39,615 nt of DNA from the NCBI GenBank assembly GCA_029339195.1, contig JAPTJF010000532.1:1-39615 (forward strand), given 5' to 3'. The translations under genes were made by a program, and so were the position numbers. Of the stretch, positions 1 through 9,073 are shown in pieces. The notes below the pieces were generated by a model that was not told the origin of the DNA, did no database searches, and saw only the letters and a program-made list of their open reading frames with translations. Numbering within the stretch: the first letter of the stretch is position 1; every line of letters starts with the position of its first letter. This DNA comes from Micractinium sp. NFX-FRZ. Lineage: Eukaryota; Chlorophyta; Trebouxiophyceae; Chlorellales; Chlorellaceae.

Positions 1-73
<73 letters not shown>
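1..73. repeat. Pure homopolymer G run (polyproline on the minus strand)
   Basis: The first 73 bases are all G. On the minus strand this continues the proline-rich tail of the subtilase as at least 24 CCC codons. The adjoining coding sequence encodes proline mostly with CCG and CCA and is interrupted by Arg and Ser, so a codon-invariant run is out of keeping with it. Either real slippage expansion or an assembly or sequencing artefact at a contig end. Confidence 0.95.
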
Positions 74-75
<2 letters not shown>

Positions 76-3000
76 GCGGTGGCGGCGACGGCCGCGGCGG
101 TGGCGGCCCTGGCGGCGGCGGTTGTGCCACAAACGGCGGCGGCGGTGACGACGGCGGCGGCGACCGGGGGGCCGGTGGCGGCGGCGGGGCGAGTGGCGGG
201 GCTTTGTGGCTGGAGTAAGCCATAGGGTCTGACCAAACATCCTCCACCACTGCTGACATGTCCGCAAACAGGCAGCTGCCCGTCCTCCCGTTCAGGGTCT
301 GATACCTGCTCGTGGGCACGGTAAGAGGGGGTGGGCGCCACAGAAAGAGGGAGGTGCGTGAGCGTGGCGGGCGCAGGTGAGTGAGCACACACCACGACGT
401 GGACAGGGGCAGGCAAGGCTAACAGATGAGTGTGCCCACGTCTTGCTGCCGATCAAAACACGTGTGCAGCCGAGCCAGCCTCCGAGCGTGCTGCCCACCA
501 CAGCACAGCACAGCGCACAGCCCCTTGGCCACTCACATGTAGTAGACGGCATAACAGCACCACTCACATGTAGTAGACGGCATAACAGCACCACTCACAT
601 GTAGTAGCACCACTCACATGTAGTAGCACCACTCACATGTAGTAGCACCACTCACATGTAGTAGACGGCATAATAGCACCACTCACATGTAGTAGACGGC
701 ATAATAGCACCACGCCGTGGCCTTGCAGCTGGTGGTGCAGGTGGAGGTGGTGGTGTTGAACAGGTTGGACTGGGCGGTGAGGAGGGAGCTGCTGGTGAAG
801 ATGTAGCGCACAGAGGAGAAGGAGTTCCAGGCGTCTGCGGGCCAAGGTGGGGCAGCAAGCGGTTGCGCACAGTCGGTGAGAGGGTCGAGGGAGAGAGGGA
901 GAGGGTGCTGCAACCTGGGGCGGGCAGGCCAGGGACAGAGCAAGCTGCAGTGTGAGAGAGGATGTGCCCCCCGGGGCAGGCAGGGCAGGGCAGGGGTTGG
1001 GGCGCTAGGCATGCAGGCGGAGCACTGCGTCCGTCGGCATGGGGGCAACTGGGGCAGAAGGATGGGTAGCACAAGGTTGGCGCCCTCACATGTGGGGGCC
1101 ACCGGGGCGGGGGGGAGCGGCTGCCCCTGGATTGCCGCCAGGGCGCGCTCCATGTTGAGCCTGCCTCCCGAGCTGATGCGGGAGGCAAAGCGTGTCAGCG
1201 GGTCCACAGAGGAGACGAGGGCGGCCCTGCGGGGGGATGGGGGTGGGGGGCGACGGTGCACAGCGGTGGCGTCAGCATGTGGCGGGAGGCAGGGAGGCGG
1301 GCAGGGACAACAGGCATGGCTGCAAGGCATGCCCAGCAGCAGCCCCTGCCGCCGCGCCCCCCCAAGCAGCGCTCAATCTGCCATGCCGTCCCCTTAGGCA
1401 GCGCTCAACCCCAAGGCAGCGGTGGCGCTGCCCTCGCCCCTGGGACTTGGCCCTCCCCCGCACACACCTGGAACCAACCCCTCCCCTCCCCTCAAACACT
1501 CACTTGAGCTGCGCCACTGTGGCAGTCCGCCTGACCGAGAGCAGCAGGACCGCAGCCCCCGACACGAGCGGGGCGGCCTGCGATGTGCCGCTTCTGTAGT
1601 CGTACAACGAGTCGCCTGCGGCGGAGGTGCTGCGGATGCTGGCGCCGGGTGCTGCCAGGTGCACGGTGCGTGCGCCGTAGTTTGAAAAGTCGACAAGGTC
1701 GCCGGCGGGGCGGCTGGCGGCCACTGCAGGCGGGCAGGCGGGAGGAGGGCGGAGGGGGGGCGAGGTGGTGGGCCAGCTGGGGGGAGGCAGGGCAGGCGGC
1801 GGGGCACGGGGGATGTGTGGCTGGGAAGCTTCCCAGCACGCCGCACCTCGGCGCGCGCTGGCTGCACGGTTCCGGCTGGGCCTCCGTGGGCTAGGTAGCA
1901 GGCCAGGCAGGCAGCCCCACCAGCTGCCCTTCCCCTCCACCCACCCACCCACCCACCCACCTGCCACAATGTTGGGCGCTGCGTAGCTGGCTGGGTAGCG
2001 GGGGGAGGCGTCGATGTCGACCTTGTCGTTGCCCGCCGCCGCCACAAACAGCGCCCCCTGGATGCCCAGCTGCTTGATGGCATCCTCTGCCAGCAGCGAG
2101 TACTCGGAGCTGGAGTAGCTGGCACTCACCACGCGGGCGCCCACCTGCAGAGAGAGCGTAGAGGAAGAGCAGGGGGGCGGGCTTGTAAAGTTGAGGTCTG
2201 TGGTGGGGGTGGTGCTCAAAGCGGGCGGGGACGAAGCGGGCGGCGCAGGGCGGCGTGGCAGCAGCCCGATCTCGTAGCACAGGAGCAGCATGTTGGTGGT
2301 CCTCACCTCGCCGCACAGTGCGTAGCAGTCGAGCAGGGCGGCGTGGCTGAGCTGGTTGGGGGTGGGGGCGTCTGCCTTGCAGATGTACAGGCTGGCGCCC
2401 CACGCCGCGCCGGCCACGCCCACGGCGTTGAACCCCTTGGCCGCCAGCACACCCGCCACTTGCGTGCCGTGCCCGTCCGTGTCTGAATGCGGGCAACGCA
2501 TCCAGGAGGGCAGAGCAGGTGGGGTGAGTGAGATGTGGTAACGGTGGGCAGGTGGCGGGGCGGGCAGCAGTTGGGATGCACGTGAGTGAGGCTGCCAGGT
2601 AGGCAGGCAGGCGGGCAGGCAGGCAGGCAGGCAAGGCAGGCAGGCAGCACACCTGAGAAGTCGTCATATTCGGGGGTCCCCGGCTCAGGCTGGGAGCCGT
2701 CCTCTGCCACAGCCCTGCAGGCACAAGCGGCAACAAGGCAGCGGTGCACCGCGGCTCAGCGTCGTGTCATGGCCGCCCCAGGCACGTATGCAGCATGCTA
2801 GAGCAGGCGCCTGCGCAGGGCCTGCACCTCGGTGTGTGCGGCCCCCGCCTGCCACTTTTCACGCCTGCCACTGACACTGCTAACACTGCTCACCGGTTCC
2901 AGCCGCCCACAATGTTCTGGTACAAGTCCTCGTGGCTGCGGCGCGCCCCGGTGTCGATGATGCACACCTTGACCTGCACCCCAAGGTGGCGGGTGTGCGG

Positions 3001-4409
3001 TGTGTCCCAAAAGTCGGATTGCTTGCTTGTTTGGCACACCATGAACCAATTGTGACAGCGAGGGCCAGGCAGGGCAGCCGACGCCGTGCGGCAGCGGCAA
3101 TGCGCCTTCAGCCACCGGCGGCCAGCTCCGCCGCTGACTCCTGCTGCTGTCAGCATCCGCCGCTGTTTCCTGCTGCTCCCAGCTGTCCGGCCCCCCTTCT
3201 GCGTGCCACTTGCGGCCCGCTGGGGCCACCAGGCCACCACCCGCCCCGTGCCCACCCACCTCTGGCGATCCCGTGGTGACGTCCCAAGCCGCGGGGGCGG
3301 AGATGGCGTTTAGGTGCCAGAGGCCGGAGTAGCGTGGGGCTGCCTCGAAGAATTCGTCGTTGGGGATGACGTGGGTGCTGTACAGGTAGTCGGGCTCCAC
3401 ATGCGCCACGGCTGCATCCACACCAGAAGGAAGGCAGGGGAAGCAGGCGGGACAGTGGGCGGGCGGGGTGCATGTGCTCTGCAACTAGCGTGGGGTCGGG
3501 CTGGGCATGTGCCGGGGCTGCCACATGAGGGGCGGTCAGGGAGGGCTGGCAGTGCTGGGAAGTGAGCAGGCTGGGGGCAGGGCAGGTGGGCGGGGCAGTG
3601 GGGTGGCTTGCAGGGCCCTTTCACGCGCGATGGCGCGAATGGCAGCCGTTTCAGGCAGGCGGCGGCGCGGGTTGGAGCAGAGTAGGGTGGCGGCGGTGCA
3701 GCCAGGATGCGGGGACGTGCGGAGCGGCAGCCCCCCAAGCCCGCTGGTGGCCCATCCCCCGCACCTGTGTTACCCTGCAGCTCGCGAACCTTAGACTCCA
3801 CGCTGCTGCCGTCTGTGATTTGCAGCACCATGATGGCATCGGCTGGCGGGGCGCTGCTGGCTGTGCTATTTGCGGCGGCGGCGGCGGCCGCGACGCCGCT
3901 GCCCCCCGACGTGCGCAGTCGGTGGTACCGACCGGCGTAGCCTTTCAAGGTCACGCCAGCCAGGGGCTTTGTTTTGCTTGCTGCTTTGACGCCCCCCGCT
4001 GTGGCTGCGGCGGTGGCTGCGGCTGCCTGTGTGGGCTTGAACTGCAGGAGCACACGATTGGGGAGCCAGCGCGGCCCGGCGGGCCGCTGCCAGGCGGAGG
4101 GCGGCAGCTCCGTGTCGGAGGCCTCCTGCTGCTGCTGCTGCTCCTCTCCCGCCTGCGCTGCCGCAGGAGCCACTCCAGCAGCCAAGGCGATCATGCATGC
4201 CGCTGCAGGAGGGGGTGGCGGGGCGCACGCAAGGGGTGGACGTGCGGTCACTTGGGGGACACACGATGGCCGCACGGCAGCGGACTCAAGTGGCCTCCCA
4301 CACGTCTCAGCAGCTCAACTGTTGCTCCTGACAACCCAGGGGACGCACCTGACAGAGCCAGCGCCAGTCTCCGCCATGAGCACTGGCTTCCTGTGCCCCG
4401 CGGCCCCAT
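1..4409 (-). CDS. Secreted subtilisin-like serine protease with proline-rich tail (3' end outside window)
   Basis: Eleven exons, 5' to 3': 4349-4409, 3765-4202, 3260-3411, 2894-2973, 2653-2714, 2307-2482, 1961-2144, 1504-1723, 1090-1226, 687-834, 1-305 (partial), giving about 654 residues in the window. All phases agree. The N-terminus MGPRGTGSQCSWRRLALALS followed by an Ala/Leu stretch is a good signal peptide; a shorter start at 4194 is possible. An I9-type propeptide follows. The S8 catalytic residues are visible: Asp in CIIDTG (about residue 224), His in DGHGT (about 269), oxyanion Asn in AAAGND (about 362) and Ser in SGTSQAAP (about 432). After the protease domain comes a Cys module (TSCKATAWC ... 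GRTGSCLFAD), then polyproline with Arg/Ser that runs off the left edge. Expected to act outside the cell, probably in the wall; the substrate is unknown. It is a tandem paralogue of the gene at 9074-14242. The exon 10 end lies in a splice-site minisatellite. Confidence 0.88.
531..712 (-). repeat. Minisatellite made of exon end plus 5' splice site (31-bp and 19-bp units)
   Basis: Seven ACTCAC|ATG cores (plus strand) begin at 531, 562, 593, 612, 631, 650 and 681, spaced 31, 31, 19, 19, 19 and 31 bases. The long unit is the short unit plus 12 bases (ACGGCATAAYAG). On the coding minus strand each core is CAT|GTGAGT, a near-ideal 5' splice site preceded by Tyr-Tyr-Met codons. The copy with GT at 685-686 is the first met by the transcript. 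It gives the phase needed by the next exon and a protein matching the paralogue. Reading past it hits TGA at once. Confidence 0.93.
1933..1960. repeat. ACCC microsatellite in subtilase intron
   Basis: A run of CCCA/ACCC units lies directly beside the exon 7 donor of the first subtilase (exon edge at 1961). On the minus strand it reads GTGGGTGGGTGG, so several GTGGGT donors are stacked next to one another. Confidence 0.8.
2596..2646. repeat. GGCA/CAGG microsatellite in subtilase intron
   Basis: Repeated CAGG/GGCAGG units lie in the intron between exons 5 and 6 of the first subtilase, just downstream of the exon 5 donor at 2653 on the coding strand. No other function is visible. Confidence 0.8.
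3488..3525 (-). repeat. Diverged copy of subtilase exon 3 start, with acceptor
   Basis: On the minus strand GGCAG|CCCCGGCACATG and AGCCCGAC match TGCAG|CCGTGGCGCATG and AGCCCGAC at the start of exon 3. The copy begins at 3517, 106 bases before the real exon edge at 3411. Its AG is intact. Confidence 0.7.
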
Positions 4410-5194
4410 GTGTGCCCTCGCGCCTCTTGCTGCTCTGCGGGCAGCAGGCCGCGCTGCTGTCGATTGGCTGCGCTCTGCTGTGTCCATCGGAGCTCTACTC
4501 ACGCCCTCACTTCGCCGGAGCGCTCGAGCGGTGCCATTGAACTGTCAGTGTCGGGGCAGCTGCGGCGAGGGAATGATTGGCAGGCCTGGAGAGGGTGGTG
4601 TGCAATTGGCCGCTCCCTAGGACTCGTGGAACGGAGTACCATGTGAAGGACAACGGTGTTGGACGGAACAGCGCCATGCGAACCCTCCGCGGTTTTGCCT
4701 TCTGGGCCGCTAGATGAGGTCGCAACGAGCTTGGAAAGGCAATCGGAGCGTCGCACACGGGTGTCGCTGGTCCGGAGTCGGTTGTGATGTCACATGTTGA
4801 GGAGCTTCCCGCGCCCTGGGAGCCCACCCACTGCGTACTGACCACCCTGCTCACACCCACCGTGCTGCAGCACTCTTCACCTGCTTCAACTGACACCTCA
4901 CTATGCCAACATGTGGCATCTCTGCAAGCTGACGGCCCTGCACCCGGCGGCCCTGGCAGTGCTGCGCTCGGGCGGCAGGCGCGTGTGCCCCGGCCACACC
5001 AACAGCAGGTGCTCTCCCCCCAGCACCCCTGCGGCAGGAACCCGGCTCTTTGAAGGCCTGGATGATATTGTGCGGTGCATGGCCGCGCTGATCTGCCCAG
5101 CAAGGCGCTGCATGGGGCGGCAGGCGTGCATGCCGAGTGGATGCCAGCGAGGACGCTTGCCCGCCCCAATGCCGGTTGCCTTGGGCGGCGGTGC
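4410..5194. other. Intergenic region upstream of first subtilase, 3' side of the PPC-like gene
   Basis: About 785 bases between the first subtilase (start 4409) and the putative poly(A) signal of the next gene (5195-5199). It should hold the promoter and 5' UTR of the subtilase. No phase-consistent gene, tRNA or clear TATA element is visible. Open frames here lack intron-compatible continuation. Confidence 0.5.
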
Positions 5195-5199
5195 TTACA
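5195..5199 (-). terminator. TGTAA poly(A) signal of the PPC-like gene
   Basis: TTACA on the plus strand is TGTAA on the minus strand, the usual chlorophyte poly(A) motif, about 310 bases beyond the stop at 5507. Before it lie three AATAAAG motifs on the minus strand (plus-strand CTTTATT at 5298-5304, 5318-5324 and 5347-5353), so the true cleavage site could be earlier. Confidence 0.45.
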
Positions 5200-5506
5200 G
5201 GTGGGTGGCAGCATGTCTGGTTTGAAGGCAAGTCTATGGAAGGATGCCTGTCTGAAGGCAAGAAATCAGGGAGGAACCCAATGCGTGGCTTGGCAAGCTT
5301 TATTGGTGCATGGCACGCTTTATTGGCGCTCTTCATTATCGGTGCGCTTTATTTATGCAGTGGATAGGAACGCTCGGAGAAATGACAGTTTGAAAAGGGA
5401 GCAGAAATCGGTGTGCATGTGCATGGCTGGAACCAGACGACATCGTGGCTTGGTTGGGAAGGTGCAGCGCAGCATGCGTGGGCGCCCACCCAGCCCAGCT
5501 GCCCAG

Positions 5507-7947
5507 CTAGGGGCCGCGCCTGAGCGGGGCCTGCGGGCGGGGGCGCGGCGCGGGCGGCGGCGGCGAAAAGTCTGCCGCGGCGGCCAGCGTGCAGAGTGCG
5601 CCTGCCCCAAAGGTCTGCTCCAGCCACCAGCAGCCATCTTGCGCCCTCAGCTGCCCCATCAGCTCCTGCCAGGCATTGCCTGCCGGGAAGACCAGGCGGG
5701 TGTGCACCCGCACGCCGGAGGAGCCCCGCCGGGTGGTGCGGTCCAGCTCCACTGCGGTGAGAGAGATGCCGACGCCCGGCCCCACAGCTTCCGCCACCTG
5801 GCTCATCACCAGTTCCACGTACACCCCCCGAAGGCCCTCAAAGTCGCTGGGGGTCAGGGCGGGCAGGTAGGCAACAAAGGTGCCCACGCGCGCGCGCTGC
5901 GGCCGTGGAGGCGGCGGCGACGGCTCCGGTGGCGGCGGGGAAGGGCTGCGCAGCAGGGGGCGGCCCATGTGGAGGGAGGGGGTAGGGTAAGAGGCGTAAA
6001 GGAGTGCCGGGCAGTGTAAGGCGCAACAAGCGCCTGCCGCCCCGCTGTGCGCCTCATGCCCCCGCATGCACAGCGCACTCTGCACAGCCCCCTGGCACAG
6101 CAGCACAGCAGCGCAGCCTGGCACTGCACAGCGCTGCATGCCATGGCGCAGCACAGCCCACAGCAGAGCACAGCGCACGCAGCGCGCCCTGGCCAGCGGG
6201 GGTGGGGGCGCACCTGGGCGGCGGCGGGGGGCGGGGCATCCACTGCACCCCCAGCCGGAGCGTGGGCAGGTCCTGCTCCGGGTCCTCAATCCCGTTGGCT
6301 CCATCCCAGGAGCCGACAGCCAGCCAGTAGTACCGCCTGGGCGCCACGGGCACGCCCAGCACGAAGCCGGAGAGGTAGCTGTCGGGGCCGTCGTCGTTGC
6401 CGCTGCAGGCAGGCAGGCAGATGGCAGAGTGTGAGGGGTGGGGTGGGCACAGGTGGCAGGTTGTGCCAACTCCCCATCCTGGGTTGCCATGCCCCCCCAC
6501 TCCTGTGACCTGCCGCCCCGCGCCAACCTGCACTCACCCCTCGCATCTGAAGTCGGTGCCGGCGGGGTCGGTGGAGGAGAGGACGGAGATGACGGGGTCC
6601 GAGTCCCCCGGGTAGTTGTGGGCCGTGGCCACCAGCATGCCCTCCCACCCCCCGGAATACCACCTGCACGCATGGGCGGGCGCGCCGGGCAAGGAGGGTG
6701 CAAGTATAACCATTACATTGTGTCGCCCAACGGAAGGGTGGCATGCCGCCCGACGCTCCACAGCACAGCCTGCATGCGTGCGTGGGCAGGGGCATGAGGG
6801 CTGGGAGGAGGGGGCAGTGGAAGAGTGTAGATGAGCAGGGGCTGGGTTGAGGGTCCGGGGGGCAATGGGCCGCCTCCTCTTCAGCGCCCTCCCAGTAGCA
6901 GCCAAGTGGCGGGGGCTGCAGAACGCTGTCTTGCTCCCGCCGTCCTGAAGGCAACATTGGAGCATCAAACTTTTGCGGGGCAGCTGCGGGGCCGCCTGCA
7001 GGCGATCGGCTGCCGGCAGGTGATGCCGCGGCTTGGGTCACCACGACAAGGGGGCAGCACAACCGCGGCACTGCATGGGCAGCCTGTGAGGGCATGCTGC
7101 CCAACCGGGAGGGCATGCCCTGTGTCGCACTCCCACCTTAAGTTAAGTCAAGTCAAGTCACCTGAAGACCACCACCACGTCTCTCTCCATGTAACATGTC
7201 ACGGGGAAGTCCTCGCTCTGTCCGAACGATCCCGGCTGCAAGGCGACATCGCGAAGAGTGCGCAGCAGGGGTGGCGGCGGGTCCAGATGGGGGTGGATCA
7301 GGGGCAGGGCAGAGCCGCGACCGATGCTTCGCCGGCGCCCCCGCTGCCGGTGGGTGTCCCCCTCCTGCTGCTCCATGCCATCCCGCTGTACAGCGCGCTG
7401 CTCACCGAGATGACGTCGCTCATGAAGGGCAGGCCCGGGATTACGATTGGGGAGGACCAGAGCCCCGGCAGGGGAGGGGGGGGCGGGGGCGGGGGCTCCG
7501 GCGGCGGCGGGCTGTCCGCTGGCAGGGGATCTGGCGAAGGGGAGTAGTACAGCTCTGGATCCGGGCTGGGCTCCCCCTCCCCCGCATCCGCCAGCTCAGC
7601 CTGCGGCCACTCCAGCTCTGGGGAAGGTGGCGGTGGCAGGGGCGGGGGCGGCCGGCGCCTGGGCGGCGGCGGGGCCTGCAGGGTCACGAAGGAGCATCAC
7701 GTGAGTGTGGCCGCACAGTCTGCGCACGAGACTCACCAGCAGCAGAGCTTCGGGTCGCCACGCAGGGCCAGCCTCTGCATGCAAGGTGGCCGAAGACTAG
7801 AGGAGCAAGGCCGTCCTGATTACGTCTCCTGACACCAGGCTGGACACTCACCGCCGCCGCCGCCGCTGCCCCCATTTGCTGACTAGGGCAGGCTGCCAGC
7901 AACGCCACCAGCAGGCCTGCACAGGTGCACATTTCGAAAACGGTCAT
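5507..7947 (-). CDS. Secreted proline-rich protein with PPC-like domain and unknown C-terminal domain
   Basis: Six exons, 5' to 3': 7852-7947, 7406-7675, 7162-7235, 6538-6663, 6214-6402, 5507-5945; 397 residues with consistent phases. It starts with a hydrophobic signal peptide (core CAGLLVALLAAC). Next come a Pro-rich stretch with acidic PSPDPELYYSPSPDP, a Pro run, and a beta-type domain (about residues 105-245) with SDPVISVLSSTDPAGTDF, EGGNDDGPDSYL and RRYYWLAVGSWDGANG. That spacing resembles bacterial pre-peptidase C-terminal (PPC) domains. A second PPPPEPSPPPP linker leads to a 120-residue domain I do not recognise (VGTFVAYLPALTPSDFEG ... CWWLEQTFGAGALC) and a Pro-rich end. It lies between two secreted subtilases on the same strand, so a wall or matrix role is inferred. 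It might instead be the distal part of the gene at 9074-14242, but its own signal peptide and the tandem poly(A) signals at 8517-8528 argue for a separate gene. Confidence 0.72.
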
Positions 7948-8516
7948 CAATGGCCCTAAAGCGCCAGTGTTGCGGGCCCCGCAGCCGCGCCTTCCCGGCA
8001 CCCGACCCTTGGCGCCCCGTGACGCACCTCCGGCCAGGCTCCAGGAAGGGTGTACCAGCGGCCCCACCCTTACCCCGCTCAATTCTCACCCCAATAAGCT
8101 ATGGCGACCTGGTTGGCCGTGCCAAAGCCGCTGGGCCTACGCTGCACTTCTCGCATAGAGCTGCCTTGCCGCCCTCCGACGGCTCTGCGGCTCTGTGCGA
8201 AGCCCACAAGACCTAGCTGGACTGCATTGGGTGCACAGTCTCGAAAATTCCGTCAGCAGGAAGGGCGAGAGCGGCGGGGTTGCTCCGGATGCCAGGTACT
8301 TGCCCTCGCACGGCAGAGCGCACGAGCAGCCCAGGCTGGACGGAGGGAGCCAGAAACGCCAACAGCTAGGTTTGTTGCGATTCAAGTTGGAGAGGTGGGT
8401 GTACACCGCGCAGCCCAGTCCTGTCCTTCGCTGCATGTGACGCCTCCAGGAAAATAGGACGGACCTCCTCGCTCTGCCGTCCGGAGCGCTCCACTTCAGG
8501 CCGCCCTTGCCACCCT
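7948..8516. other. Intergenic region between PPC-like gene and second subtilase
   Basis: About 570 bases holding the putative promoter of the PPC-like gene. It is less GC-rich than the coding blocks. No gene, RNA gene or clear core-promoter motif could be supported. Confidence 0.5.
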
Positions 8517-8528
8517 TTACAATTACAG
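8517..8528 (-). terminator. Tandem TGTAA poly(A) signals of second subtilase
   Basis: Plus-strand TTTACAATTACAG gives two TGTAA motifs seven bases apart on the minus strand (TTACA at 8517-8521 and 8524-8528). They lie about 550 bases beyond the stop codon at 9074-9076. Paired TGTAA motifs support transcription ending here and separate this gene from the PPC-like gene downstream. Confidence 0.6.
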
Positions 8529-9073
8529 CTGTAGAGCTGCTGTGCAGGGGGCGAGAGCCACTACACAGCTCAGCTGGCTGCCAGCCAGTTGCCCTGACGT
8601 GGACCGGCATTCTGGTACAAGCCATGGTATTATACTAGATGACCTCGGAGCTGCAATACTCGCACTTGCGCCAGGAGTGAAGCGGGCGGGCGCAAGCGCC
8701 GAGAAAAAGAGCCACGATACGGTGTACCTTCTTTCCGGACAGCCTGTACTGCATGCAACGTAGCAAAACTTCTTCTGCCCTGACTTCTCACCCCCGTGCC
8801 CCCCTCTGTGAGACACCCTTCAACTGCTCAACTGCGACCGGTTGGGAGTCGAGCAGTCCTGATGCTGGGCTGCTGGGCCGCTGTGGGTGCTGGTGCATGC
8901 ACAAACACGCATGTGCCCCATGAAGTGTCCCATGACAACGGACGATGACCCGGTGCCGGCGATACCAGCCCGCAGTGCTGCCTGCCTTCTGCTATTGTGT
9001 GCGGAGTATCAGTTGCTTTGCGGCCCGTTAATTGACTTGATCAGATGGAACAAGAATACAAGAAGGAAGGCGT

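Noticed and set aside
292..594. Open frame across the splice-site minisatellite
   Set aside because: The frame comes from the intron of the first subtilase. Joining 687 to 305 instead restores similarity with the paralogue.
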